Source: Opeltia flavorubescens (taxonomy: Eukaryota > Ascomycota > Lecanoromycetes > Teloschistales > Teloschistaceae). Taken from it: DNA of 64,000 nucleotides. Within the stretch, counting starts at the first letter, position 1. Each line of letters begins with the position of its first letter. Under the pieces are notes generated by a model. The model worked only from the letters and a program-made list of their open reading frames with translations. It was not told the DNA's origin and did no database searches. The DNA lies in the NCBI GenBank assembly GCA_000442125.1, contig KE546966.1:2033471-2097470 (forward strand), read 5' to 3'. Below are positions 23,355-36,577 of this stretch, piece by piece. Made by a program: the position numbers and the translations under genes.

Positions 23355-24521
23355 ATGCGACTAATCAATGTCAATACCCTCGAGATTGAGAGTTTTAATC
23401 CACGACCCTCCAAATATGCCATCCTCTCACATCGGTGGGGCGGTAGTGAAGTACAATTCGATACTTACCCATCCGCGCGCAAAGCCATTGAGGACCAGCT
23501 TTCACAGAGGGGCTCTGCCGACAGCTCATCCGGCATTGCAAAGATCGCAGGAGCATGTAAAATTTGTCGTCAGCTTAAGTTCAATTATCTTTGGATCGAC
23601 ACCTGCTGTATAGACAAGCGAAGCTCGACTGAAGAGTCGGAGGCAATCAATTCAATGTTCAACTGGTACTACGAAGCTGATATCTGTCTCACCTACATGG
23701 TAGATGTAGGTAAGGATGCCAAGCCCTTCGTACAAAGTGATTGGTTCAAGCGGGGCTGGACTCTCCAAGAATTACTCGCGCCACGCAAGATGACCTTCTT
23801 TGATCAGGCATGGACAGAGATTGGGACCAAGACATCCTTGTCCGCGCAAATTGAGGCAGCCACGCGAATCTCCCATCGGTATTTGCAAGATTTCCGACAG
23901 GCCAGCACTGCAACAAGAATGAGCTGGCAGGCGGGTCGCACCACGACAAGAATTGAGGATATCGCTTACTCTATGTTCGGCATCTTTGATATTGGTATGG
24001 ATCTCCGATATGGGGAACGGGATAAGGCATTCAGAAGACTGCAGGAGGAAATCGTTCGCCAGAACCCACCAGACGAATCGATTCTGGCATGGACATCCAA
24101 TGAGCCCGGAGCTGGCGGCGTACTTGCTCCAACAGTCCACTGTTTCAAGAATTGTACTCAACTCACTGTCACCAGCCACTCTGGTGAATACCGTGCTAGA
24201 AAAGACTACCAAATCACAAATAAGGGATTCGAGATCACGGCTCCGTCCTCGAAAACCTCTGTCGCGGTCACTATCCCCCTCGGTCACAGTACCGGGGTCG
24301 GAAGCAAAATCAATTTGACATTGAATTGCTGGGATTCTAGCAAACAGAGCCACAGGACCGCGGTCTTGATACTCGAAAAGGACGGGAGAGGTGTCTATCA
24401 GAGAACGAATCGTCAGCGACTGGAGTGGGCAAGCGGGACTCGTCGCCTAGAAAATAGGCTCGTGGTCAAAATTTTGTCCCCAGCAGTTCGTATGTCGTAT
24501 CCCATTATCATGCAGCTATAA
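23355..24521 (+). CDS. HET-domain (heterokaryon incompatibility) protein
   Basis: A 388-codon single exon. The three HET blocks are all present: YAILSHRWG near residue 22, FNYLWIDTCCIDKRSSTEES near 76 followed by an aromatic YYEAD segment, and WFKRGWTLQELLAPRKMTFF near 130. The downstream IEDIAYSMFGIFDI and LRYGERDKAFRRLQEEI motifs are those of the HET-D/HET-E type group. HET proteins act in non-self recognition and trigger programmed death of fused incompatible cells; the HET domain can adopt a TIR-like role. The C-terminal 150 residues are a beta-rich region without recognisable NACHT or WD40 repeats, so the protein is shorter than HET-E. It either belongs to the stand-alone HET type or has lost a C-terminus. 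It is intact despite decayed flanks. Confidence 0.9.
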   Translation: MRLINVNTLEIESFNPRPSKYAILSHRWGGSEVQFDTYPSARKAIEDQLSQRGSADSSSGIAKIAGACKICRQLKFNYLWIDTCCIDKRSSTEESEAINSMFNWYYEADICLTYMVDVGKDAKPFVQSDWFKRGWTLQELLAPRKMTFFDQAWTEIGTKTSLSAQIEAATRISHRYLQDFRQASTATRMSWQAGRTTTRIEDIAYSMFGIFDIGMDLRYGERDKAFRRLQEEIVRQNPPDESILAWTSNEPGAGGVLAPTVHCFKNCTQLTVTSHSGEYRARKDYQITNKGFEITAPSSKTSVAVTIPLGHSTGVGSKINLTLNCWDSSKQSHRTAVLILEKDGRGVYQRTNRQRLEWASGTRRLENRLVVKILSPAVRMSYPIIMQL

Positions 24522-27500
24522 AGATGTTGCGAACGCTGCGTGTCGCGCGGTGATGTGTTATCTACCATAGGCATCAGTATCAGCTCCTCGATCGCTCGTG
24601 TCCAGCTGGATCAAATCTTTTGGCGGGAGTCCGGACAACATCAGTGATCGTTTCAACGCTAATCGACGATGACTAATGGTTACAATCTCGTTTCTTTTTT
24701 ATTTCATTCCCGAGACTTCAAGCTCATTGCATTACGACTACCTTCTCTTACCGTCCAATTGCTGTGATCATTGGCCAGATACACTATGTTGTCATTCTAG
24801 AAATTATTGTTTTATAGATCATACCTTCTAACTTCTCTGTTACGTCTCTGTGAAAATAATAACCTCCAAGATTTAATCTGAGACCGTCTACTACTGGCAT
24901 TAAGCTCTCAAATTTCTATGATATCTTGATATCAAGCCTTTGATACTTTTTATCTCGCATACTTCATTCATTCGTGTATCAATATATCTTGAAGTCAGGA
25001 AGCTGAATAACTCGTTGATGATTCTACTTCTTGCTTGCTATCACTTCTATCATCTGTGAGCAGCTCCTTAGTGAAGCTTCATCAAGACTTAAGAGCCAAT
25101 GATGACGGCGTTTATTGTATTATTGTGCTCACCATAGGATCTTAAATGTCTCACATAAAAAGTATCGTGGCGGCACATGGCCTTACAGTATAGGAATCCC
25201 GGACTTCGAGTTCTCTCCATCTCAGTCGAGAAATCCAATCTTACGCCTCAACAGATATGACTTATATACTTAGGTCAGACTACAGTAATGCCGCAAGGAT
25301 TCGTTGCTGAAGCTTTAATGGCAAGATTCTCGTCACCATACCATTCACTTTGGGAGCAACGGATATACGATAATGCGGATATTGCTGGTATACGGTAACG
25401 CGTACTATTCTTTGGAAGCTGAGACGGTGAATTTGTTTTCACCAGGGAAAAGCGCACTACAAATTCCTTGAGGACAAGCAAATACATATACTATTAACAG
25501 CTTCCACATCTAAAAGGCCATCTCCAATTCAAAAGTTCCGGATATCCGTCGAGCCTAGACCAGAAAAATCTCCTAATATTTCAGTCTCTGTGTTGATATT
25601 CATAACATCTTCGCTATGAGGAAGTTCTGCCGTGCTGTTGCACCATTCACCCAACCAAATGAGAACTTCTCGGTATATTGACTTCTTCCACTACTTATGA
25701 ATTTGCTACTCTATGGGTATCTTTCTTCCCTAGTAATTGCGGCGGGCTTTGGAATTGTTGGCAATGTATACAATCTCTGGCCCCCGCGTAAAGAATGTGA
25801 GGGATTACTCTACAAAGCAAATATATGAGATCAAAAGCAGTTTTGCTGGCGTCAAGAAAGACCTTATAAATGTCAATACAGAAGTCGAGAACTACAGACA
25901 GGCGGCACAGGGCATATGGGTAGAATCGAGAAGGATATTCGTGAAGTGAACAACGATCTAAGGCTCTGTTGTTCGGTTGGGTGGATTTTACCCTGGACAA
26001 CAATGTGTCCGGGAAGAGCAGCCCATGAGCACAGCTTTGTGCTTTGCTTTAGCGCTCATACCCTATTGCCGAAGCTGTCTAAGGCTCAGAAAAATTACAC
26101 GGCAGCATTGAGTAACGTGACTCGGATTGCTTCCACGGTAATTTCCCCGGCGTATCGCTAATAAGCTGGAGGATGAGGGTTTCTTTCAGATTTCAAATTT
26201 CACAGCGGTAATCTTCCAGCATTACCCAGCGAAGAGATATCCTTAGAGATTGGAAAGCGAAGAACAATGATACGTCGAAACCGATGACGAAGCTCATGAA
26301 GCGGGTATCCTTATTTGAAAATAAACGATATTTCACCATGGCTCTTGGATATGGTCACAAAAAGAGTATTTCTTCGTCTGCAACACTTTCTCTTGCTGAA
26401 GGGGTCAAAACGGGAAGACTGAAGACTGTTAAAGTCACACAGCGATCAGAGCTCAGTACTATCCACTGTATCTAACAACCTCAGGCAGCTGTCCTTCATT
26501 ATTATTATCAACATCACTACAAAGCAATACATCTCGCCCCTACCAAACTGTCTTGGAACCTTTGGCAAGCATCTGTGCCATCCGTGGGGTCGTGGTCTTG
26601 GGAGTCTCGAGAGAGTATACGGTGAAGCTAGTCAAGGCGATGAAAGCATTTGCTTGGTGGCCGAGGAGATCCTCGCTCCCACATAATCGTGACAGGTGAT
26701 ACTCATGGCTAATATAGCACAGTCAGGGTATATGATCTATCTCAAGCAATCCGATGAAGGAGTTGACTAACACAAACACGATTTGCAGCCAGATGGCTTG
26801 TCGATTGCTGCAGAGTTTCCTCGCTCCTGAGGGAACATCACACAGAATTTGAGGATGCCAGGTACTTGAGTGTAAAAGGATTCTATAATTAATTCAACAA
26901 CAATTGCCCGGGCGCAGCCCTTGGAGGATCCGGTGCTGTTTGCGGAATATATATCGAAGATTATCATCGTCCGGCGGCTTATCAACGCCGATAAAAGTTA
27001 TTTCAGTACATCAGCAGAAAAAAATATAATAAACCTTAATGGAAGTTATTATATCCGCATCAACGCACCAGAGTACATGTCCAAAATCTGAAAAAAATAC
27101 TTTCACGATCTAGATAGTCAATCACCAGGGCACCCACACGATAAATCAATCTCACCCCTCTCAAAGCCCCGACACTTGAAGGTAGTACGGAATTCCGCAA
27201 GCGGTTCTATTCATGCAACCACTCTTCAAGCATCGATGGACACACACCAGTTTGAACGATGCTGAGATGATGACTCAGGAATATGTTCTAATTGAATACT
27301 TACTGGTCTACGACGACTGCGAAGAGACTCTATGCTTGCTTTGCTCATGGAGTTTGAGCGATTACGGCAACTGCGGTGGACAGAATATTCTACGATGCAG
27401 GTTTCCATCACCAAAAGAAAGTTTTGCGATCACTGGAACGAACTATTGGCAAGTACCAAGATTGTCCCGCTCTCAGCTGGCTATCAAATTCTTCTTCTTT

Positions 27501-28069
27501 TCACTTTGCAGCTCCTAAAGTCAATGATCTAGCGGCCTCGTCAACTTCCGATCGAAGAAGCTGTCAATTTCCAGATCATCACCTAGCACCTTAAGAAATG
27601 TACCTTGAGGATAAAGACGATGACCAACTCATACCAATCTTATGAGCCTTCCTTTGTCGAGGTAACAAGGAAAGGTTGGTATTTAATTGATATGGAATTG
27701 TCCAGCTTGGATTACTTAGAGCTGCATAAGGGATAGATTGTATATATTTATAAAATTTACCAATCCTCCATGAAACCAAAATAAGGAAAGAGAGAAACTT
27801 ACAATGGGATTTCGAAAACACACACATCATTGCTCGCTATGCTTACAGAATCTGGCAACTGAAATTCTGTTACAAAGCCTCTACGCCTCGCTGCAGAAGA
27901 TCGAAAAGCAAATACTGCAGGATAAGCGCTTGGACCTATACAACTATTTTAGGCTGTCAGATTTATCAAACTAACAGGACCACATCCACCTCAGCAGCTG
28001 ATTGAGACTGTATTTCCTAACAGGATGGAAAGATCCAACTTTTGGAAATAGTACACTTACACGGTTACT

Positions 28070-28396
28070 ATGGATTTCGACGCTGAGGAGAATGCATTAG
28101 CTAATCGACAGCCTATGAACGGCTTGCAATAATACGATCTGCTAATGAGTATCGATTGGACATTGTTTCACTGTGACGAAGAACTCAGTGTTACACTCAA
28201 CTACGAGACTTGGAATGAGATCATGAAGAAAAGGTCCTGAAGACCAGTGTCAAAGTCAGAAAATCTTGGCAGAGTACAGCGTCCCGGAATCTGTGCGGAC
28301 GGCAAAGTTTTGAGTCATGGATACAATGTGTGGAAATCCTACCTCCTAAAAAGCATTGATGGAGCCGTACATACCTTCGTGAAGAATGAAATGTAA
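28070..28396 (+). pseudogene. Decayed gene fragment with two internal stops
   Basis: One frame from ATG 28070 to TAA 28394 holds 108 codons with two internal stops (a TAA after MNGLQ and a TGA after MKKRS). The text around them is protein-like: MSIDWTLFHCDEELSVTLNY, then GICADGKVLSHGYNVWKSYL. The family is unknown. It lies 370 bases upstream of another relic on the same strand in the same kind of decay. Confidence 0.4.
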
Positions 28397-28765
28397 ACCT
28401 CAAGAAAAGGATTATTTTCAACCTCGAAACGTTACTCAATGAACACAAATGGTATGTGATAGTTGTGAGATACTATTCTGCTGCCGGCTTCAACGATCAG
28501 CACATACAGAAAACATGAGAAAAGCTCTCCCTGGCGTCATGGCGATGCTTCACGAACCTAAAACTACTTTAAGAGAACAAATGATACGATCTCTAAAATC
28601 CCCTTATCTTCAGTAAGAGCCAATTGTGTCAAATTAGAGTATTGTACTTTGCCGAAAGTCGCATTTCACCAGAATACCTTCATTAACACAGGCTGTTCAC
28701 GGATTAGTAATGGCGACTGGATAGTACTGCACAAAAGACTGTTCTGACACTGCTAATTAATACAT

Positions 28766-29068
28766 AGCCTGGCTAAAGGCAACGAGCCAAAGAGCAAGGT
28801 ATATCCGGACGATAAAGTCTACGCCATCTATCGCTATATGTACCTTCTATACGGAGACACGAGAGCGGATGAGTTGTGGGCGGCTTAGCCGGGTAGTAAG
28901 GTCTAGGATATACGTACGGACCCTATAGGCATTAAGATGATCAACCTGTACAACAAGAAGTTCAAACTCGGAGGATACGTTGATTCTCCAGACGGCAATA
29001 TATTCCCAGGAACGGAGCCAGCGCTACCTCCGCCAACGCTTAAACGGTTCTTGGAATCGCCAAGATAG
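28766..29068 (+). pseudogene. Decayed gene fragment with two internal TAG stops
   Basis: One frame is open for 100 codons up to the TAG at 29066 apart from two internal TAG codons about 15 bases apart. It reads KVYPDDKVYAIYRYMYLLYG before the stops. After them comes a Lys/Asn-rich segment with NKKFKLGGYVDSPDGNIFPG and a Pro-rich end LPPPTLKRFLES. This is convincing coding text. TAG replacing CAG is a change that a single C-to-T mutation would make. The family was not recognised. Confidence 0.45.
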
Positions 29069-32000
29069 AATAAGGAATTTAAGCAGGCAAATGATTGAGC
29101 AATTTTATTCACAGCCATGGTACTAAGCTATCGATCCAGCATTACCTTTAGTACAATCATACCTTATTGGCTCTTAAAAAGCGCAAATCAGCTCAATTCA
29201 AACAGCCTTCCCACTATACTATAAAATGAGCCTTTGTTCCCGGACATTCTCAGTCAAACCAAATTCAATTCAAAGACAAACCCTCATCAGCTCAAAGCCT
29301 TCCACCTAAATCAAGACAAGATCGAGCATTTTCAAGAGAGAATGGCACAATATCAGGAGACTGGGCGCAAGACAGGATCTACCGAGCATTCAATCGAAAT
29401 GGCGCAGTCTGCAATTCATACTTGATGCTATTCGTAATTAGCTCCAAGACTTTCCACCGCTGGGGCAAGCAGAGAAGCAGATGCCAATATGTCAGCGGAC
29501 TCTGTACGACTCACCAGAAATGATGCGTTGAGCACAACGTGGCTTATCTGAAAGGTCAGGAGTGCAAAAGGTTTATATGGCAACGAGTGCTAGCATTTGA
29601 CGCTGCAAACATCCGTCATCATCCTACAATGAACACCAAAACGGAATCTCGGCAACTACTCTGTAGGTTGAAATCTGCATCTGCGGACACCTCCGTGGGT
29701 ACGATCGTCAATCACATGGTTTAAATTGACTCCAAAGCAAAATCGAGGATAGCTTTGACTGTACCAAGGTTCCCGAACGGCGAAGACCCAAGGCACAATT
29801 CTACAACCACCAACTATCCGGAGTTCTGTCTACGGAATGCCCTGCAATCAATCTAAAGATTGCCTTTCTGATGTTGAAGTGTTGCTTCATGATTACAACT
29901 CGCCACGCTTTGACTATTATTTCATTGGCATACTCATTTCCTTCTCATACACGCACGTCGTTAAAATTATCTTTCTCGTTTTCATTACCCTGTACTGGGC
30001 CGCCATTTACACACACTGGGTGTCAACTATCTTACTTGATGAATTTCGAAGAGACCGTTCATTAGATCGACGAAGCAGTACGTCTTGATTTGTCATTTGA
30101 ATTGCTATCTGATCACAAGGCGAAAAGATATCCTGGATATGCGTCTTGCAACAAGCACCGACACATACGCCAAGTCGTGTCATAAAATTTAGTCTTTACA
30201 TTCGGCAGGATTTCAATAGCTTTTTACCGTTTCCAAGACAATTTCTGAAAGTATTATGCATATATATCACAAGTATAACACTTTTCTTTTCACAAAGCCG
30301 ATGGGAATGATCGATTTCGTGGAATTCGCGACAGTTCTCGCTTTGGCGGCTCAGTAAATATGCGCATATAAAGATTAATGCAAAAACCCAATCACCCGGT
30401 TTCCACAGAGGCGTAAAATCAGTAACCTTACTTTGTACTCTATAGGGTTGGGTCTGTCAGTTTTTAGACTCAGCTTCGAAGAAAAATCCACAGAGCAGCT
30501 GCGATACTCAGTGGAATGCCTAGCCTTTAGAGTTTAAGCTGTACATCCATCACAATCTCAAAAAATGTTTATGGCACTTAGAGCCCGACGGCTCATGAAC
30601 CACCGGCGCGACGTATCGAAATTTGAGCGCATCTTTGTATCCGAAACGTCACGCATTTGTGGATCACAACCCAAAAAAGGAACATTGTGAGACACAGATT
30701 TCTCAACAGCTCAAAGCTCTCAAACTGTCTATATTCCTCCGCAAATTGGCTTCACCCAGCAATCACGGGAAGTTCCCAAATCCCGCTGATCTTCCTACCA
30801 CACTCAGGCATCATTACAGGGACACGACCAGCTCCCTCTACTCAACGTGTCGCTTAGATTAGTCCAACCCAATCTTGCAAACCAAATCTTCCATCCTCCC
30901 GCGCTCTCCGCTACCTTGGACAATGATGTACTTCCATTTATCGAGGACAGCATCAATGTAGAGCCGATGGACGATGATATAATCATATTAGTACAAAAAA
31001 GGTACAGCTCTTTTACACTGTACGTCTCATGGTGAGAAAATACCTTGTTCTTCCTCTGTGCTTCGAGGAGATCTGTCTTTACCCAAACGTTTAGACACAT
31101 TCAATACCTTAGTTTTGGGATTGAATAGTGCGATCTCAGAAAAAGCAAGGGATATCTTCAAGAACTAAAATGATATAAGGCGTTAAGAAGATGATTAATG
31201 CTGTCGATACTCGAACCCAAAGCAATAAAATACTACAATCAAGAGCTTTAAGGGAAAAGAATATATCAGAGAGAAGATGATAGAGAAGCATACCAGGAAT
31301 GAGAGATTGAGAATCCACGTATGAGGTCAATGCCCCGTGGTTTAACCTTCAACTACGCTTTAGACAGATGAAATGTGTCAAATGCAACTTTCGCCTTGAA
31401 TTTGTCGAAGATATTCTATAAAAGATTCACACCGCTCCACTCACCCAAAGTCAAAAAATATCTTTTACTTGGCCTACTTTCATCTGAAGAAATGACATTG
31501 CATACCACGAACAAGGAATATTCCCCAGCCGTACGAAACAATTTCACAATATCGCATTAGTATTTCAAAAGACGAACTTCAATTGGGATGATCATGTTGA
31601 TGACATCCTCCGTCCACGAATAATCTTGCACAAAGAAGTAGACCCAAAAATCCATGATTCTCTGGACGCAGTCACTGAGCCTGCCGGACTTTATTACTAT
31701 TGCGATTATGGAGACTATGCTGCGCCTCTACTACGAACATGTATGAAAGATATCCTCTGATTATGGTTCTCGCTAGCTCTGGGTAATGCTATACGAATTG
31801 ACAAGATAGCGAATGACTATTTACGTACCCTCATTGAATTTTTTGTTATAATCAAAAAAAAATGTATCTCGCATCCAATGACATGGACCGATACAAAATT
31901 TTACTGATTCGGAACCAAATCCTCGAAGATATAATCACAGCGAAATTCAAGAATCCAAATCTTTCACTCTCACTTCCGCTCAGATAGTACATAGACCGCC

Positions 32001-32237
32001 AGAAAAGACATTATTCGTCCGGCAGTAAACTCCTACCATACCTCCTCATCATCTAAAAATTACAGAGCAAAATTCACAATTGCGGGTATAGCGAGTACTA
32101 TCACGACCATGATGGATAAAATTAAAGGACGATTATTGTGAGACCATAACGCGACTTCTCTGAGGGACATCCCAATGAATAGCAGGATATCCTTTGAATC
32201 ATCAAGCATATGGGGGTTGGGCCTGAAAATTGACTAA

Positions 32238-32462
32238 TCTGCCAAAGAACTTGGCCAGGAATATAGACGCGTTCATCGACTTGAGGGCACACTCAGAATC
32301 GAGTTGGCTGGATATATGATGATGGAAAATGATGTCTACGAGCAAGACGACCTCGATGAAGAGGAGCTTGTCCAACCAATTCTTGATTCGAACAGACGGA
32401 GAGTGCTTTTGATGGACTTCATATTCCATGAACACAAATTCAGATCGAAGATTCATCTATGA
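32238..32462 (+). pseudogene. Decayed coding fragment, unknown
   Basis: A 74-codon open stretch ending TGA 32460, with highly charged protein-like text (KELGQEYRRVHRLEGTLRIE, then MMMENDVYEQDDLDEEELVQ). Downstream to about 33330 similar text appears in pieces across several frames with stops, so this is probably one part of a longer dead gene. Confidence 0.35.
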
Positions 32463-33555
32463 TCGATACTACTTAATATCACATTGTGGGAATTTAGCCA
32501 AGGCCGCTGGTCCTAGAAAGATTGGGAAACGCTAAAAGACTGGTACATGGAGTGGCGAGCAGTCTCATATGATGGATGTATAGTTAGGCTCTAGACAAGG
32601 TATCATATGAAATAGCTGCGTTGCGAACAGCTGTTTTACACACCATGGACTTTCCAAAATCAAGTCTCATGGCCTCGGAAGAGACATTGAGAATCTCATG
32701 GATGAGATGGCTCGTTAGCAGACGCATTACTGCTTGGTGGGCAATTTATATATGCCTCTCCCCGCACATGCTAGTCGGATAATGGACCTGGAGGTTTCAT
32801 CATATGTCACACGAACGTGGACGCTGGCTTACCAGACATTAAGGACTACTACAGCTAGCCTGCACAGAGGATGAACCCTGGCAGAGGGTAGTCAAGCTTG
32901 ACCTCAAATTTTTTGATACATGGAATGGTCAAAGTATCTTACGACGAGATTTTCCATCTTTCATCGAAAATGAGCCTTCAAGGTGTACCTTATGGAAACT
33001 TCGGACGCTCGCTATTACTCTACTGACGTCTTGATGGCCTACCGTTACGCAACAACGACACAAGCAACCGTTTGAGAAGCATATGAGGCAAAGCTAGCCA
33101 TACATGACATAGGAGCAATGTCATCAGAGGTCTCAGTATGAGCTTTGTATCCACCGCTGTAGATCCACTCAAAACGTCGATGGATACGTTGCAAAGCACG
33201 ATCGATATCAATGCAACAAAGCGAATCTTATCGAACTATGATGGCGACATCCTAGCGATTGGTCCCAACGCTCGTCGACATATCAGTTCTTTCGAGATTG
33301 CATACCGTCCCATATGGACTAGTCTAGAATAATGATTAGGGGTATATCTCAGATAAGATCAATATCGTTGCCGTTTCCAGCCCCTACAAAGTGAATCCAT
33401 TCGTGAAAAAGAAGATTGATCCATTGAAGGCATAACCATTGCATATGATTTAAGCGGCAACAAGAACGAAATCATTTGGTAGCAATATATACGTGTATCA
33501 AGAACCGTCTAATTGCTGGAACATTTAAGCAGGACACGAAGTACAATCCCAAATA

Positions 33556-33687
33556 AGTAACATTACAAGAGCTACAAATGCCACAGTAGCTTACTCAGGC
33601 GTGGCAACCCCTATACTAGCTGCATACGCAAACGGCGTCGACCAGTTCGACCATGTTGCCACCGGATTTAAAAAACGCATGTCCTAA
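33556..33687 (+). pseudogene. Decayed coding fragment, secreted-protein-like
   Basis: A 43-codon stretch with text SNITRATNATVAYSGVATPI and then AAYANGVDQFDHVATGFKKR. The two N-x-T sequons and the Ala/Gly/Thr-rich composition resemble an extracellular domain. It is too short to assign. No start codon is visible. Confidence 0.25.
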
Positions 33688-35417
33688 CAGCTTAGACTTT
33701 AGATGGCATATCTAATATTACCCTCACCACGCGAGTTGGTTTGGTGAAAGGATATCATTGACAACAGGGTTCAACGTAGGAGGAAACGCAGATGAACTTC
33801 TTGTAGGCAAAGATGCATGGCACTTAAGACATATTCACGAATGATCATACAGAAAGGAAGCTTCTCACGTACGGACGACAGTCGAAACCCCTAGGAAGAT
33901 TTCAAAACCTAGTCACTTTGATGTCCCTTCCCCTAGCAAGTGATATTTATTCATTTAGTGTGCCACACATTCGAACTTAAAGAGTTCAGGTACAGTGAGA
34001 TCGAGCTCATTCAGAAACCCGATCTCATGTTGTGTTTGGAAGATCACGTGTGCAAGACGCAAAATCTAGTCACGGATCTGGCTCGGGCCGAGACTCATAG
34101 GAAAAGCAGCTTCAGTCCGAGTAGCGGCTCAACGACAATCACCAAGCCAGTGATTGTCGCTGAAGGAGCAGTAGAATGACCCAAGGGCCTTGAAACTGAC
34201 ATGATACCGAGGGATTTATCACAACTGTCACTCTTGCTTTCAAGCTTCTTTGAAATATCACGAAAATCGGCGTTGGATCTGTTTCCTATGCCTCAATCGA
34301 AGGACGCGAACTCCTGAGATTGAGCGGCGTCATCAAGCTAGATTTTTAGGAATTGCAGAGCTGAAAGCCAAGTCTCAGGCCCATTGCAGTTCCTGTCTTG
34401 CATCAGGCGTCGCCAACACTGAACGTAAGATCTCCATGAAAGATCTGAATTGGATAGGTTCGAGGAAAGAGTCAGGTCCCACGGGAACCGTGTGTGCGAA
34501 GGAGTCAACTAAAGGTAATGCAACACCTTACTTGCCAGATGAGTCTTTGGTGAATGTAGAAAGATTCAGCCTTAAAGTCTTCTATACAATTCATAGTCGG
34601 ACATTTATCGACACAATGGGATCATCGGATTAAGACGTCTAAGAAATCACGCACAGATAGAGACACCATATCTCCAATCCAAACCAGAATATCAGGATCT
34701 GACCTCGCAGATATTGACGGGTCGGAGAAAAAGAATAAAGATACATGAGCCTGATAGACTGTGGTTGCAATACTAAGAAACCCCCAGACGACGCAATATT
34801 GTAACAAAATTAGAAGACGTATCAATATGCCTTAGCAACATGGGCTCAAGTAATTGTCTTGGACACATACACGAAGGAAATATCTAGAGCATTTCGTGGT
34901 CAAGGATTCAAAATGCGAAGGGGGCGTTCCATATTGTATTGCTCATGTTGAGAGTTGATGACATGAGTTGATTCTCCACTCTCCAGGAACGTTGAAAAAA
35001 GGATAACTGGCGATCGACAGAAAAACAATTCCCGACTAATTTCAGCAACCTATATAACAACGCCTGGTATCAGACGATAATCTGCTACCGTCTTGCCATA
35101 AACTGCTGCGATCCCTTGGACGAGCAATTAGAATCATGTCCGATCTGCAGGCGCTACGCCTAGCACTAGAGATTGGAAGAAACAGATTTGCGCGGTGAAA
35201 GATGATCTCGAAGACATGGAAGATGATCGTAAGGCTCGAAAGGTTGCCAACTTAGAACAAGCAGCCTAGATAAAAGATCTGAAACGTCTACTACGCAGAA
35301 GAAATTTACTTACCACCTCCTGTACCTAAAATAACCATCAGACCCCTGACGATTTCGAATACTTCAAAGTTACTGGCAAGAATATGGGTGATGAGGAAAT
35401 GATGATTGAGGTAGCCT

Positions 35418-35783
35418 TTGTGGCTAAAGTATCTGTATGGAGTGCCGAAGACGAAGCATATGCTGCTTCTAAAGCGAATTCCAGAGGGAGTGGATTCTGA
35501 AGACCCTGACAACAATGAAAGCGGATCACAGCTACGCAAGCAAGTGAAGAACTCACAGGGTCAGCCATGGGTTGCGATCCATATCAAGCCAATAAATCAT
35601 ATCATTGGAAACAACCATGCCACGAGAGTACTTAGAGGTGCTATATATTCCCGATTAGAAGTACTCGTGTCATATGCCACTAGTATTTGCCTCCATAGAC
35701 CAAATGGCACAGGGAAGACCAGTATGTGTCTTCTCGTAGCAAAAGAATCTGGAAGTCCGTATCTGCTATCATTTCTGACATGA
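35418..35783 (+). pseudogene. Degenerate AAA-type ATPase fragment
   Basis: A 121-codon open stretch. Near its end the text ICLHRPNGTGKTSMCLLVAK resembles a Walker A segment of AAA ATPases (usual form GPPGTGKT), but the first Gly is replaced by Arg and the second Pro by Asn. It is followed by ESGSPYLLSF, comparable in position and character to the strand after the P-loop in BCS1-like AAA proteins. The frame then stops at TGA and no Walker B or later motif was found. It is most likely a relic; the BCS1-like assignment is tentative. Confidence 0.35.
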
Positions 35784-36577
35784 TCTTGATATTACCATCA
35801 CGTCAAATTCTTTACAGAGCTGAAGGCTTTTCGCAATCTTAGAGGCTTCGTAAAGCTACACCGGATATTCAACCTCTAGTTGATGGAAATGAGCTATTAC
35901 GAGATCCTCTTCAGGATACTAAATCGGACTATAAAGCCAGAAGGACTGTGAACAAGCATATAGAGACTGATAATGAAGCCGACGAGAACAATTCTCCAGA
36001 CTAAGTGATAGTTTGATTTCCCTATTCCCAGAGTCAACCATTTATAGCTAATTACTCTACTATAGCTCAAACCCAACACAGCTAACACTACGCTCAAATC
36101 GTCAGCCTTTCGAAATGCATGTCGTGTAAGGTGAATATACTAGTCCTGGGAATCGATGGACTCGGAGTCTCTCAAAAATGATACCTAGTGTTTTTCCGGA
36201 AATGGTCGATCAATCTCGTCATTATCCATAACGGCCTAGAAATTACCCATCGACCACTACGATATATGGAGAAGATAGGAGATGTAGAATTCTAATTTGA
36301 AGAATACAATATCCAAGCCGACCAATAGGGTGGAAGACAAGGCATCGAGAATTTTCCACTGTAAAGACAGCCGAATAGTTATTTGCAGTAGGTTTACTCT
36401 CGATATTGATGCTAAACACACCTGCATTCAGGAAATCAAGAGGAGGGATGGAAAGGATTTTAATGAGCACAATTCAAAACCAATGAGATTTGAAATTCCA
36501 TTCTTAACCAGGAAGGAGCTAGCGTTAGCGATACAAATAGCTTGAAAGTCTGATCATGAGGAGAAGATCCGAGCTGT

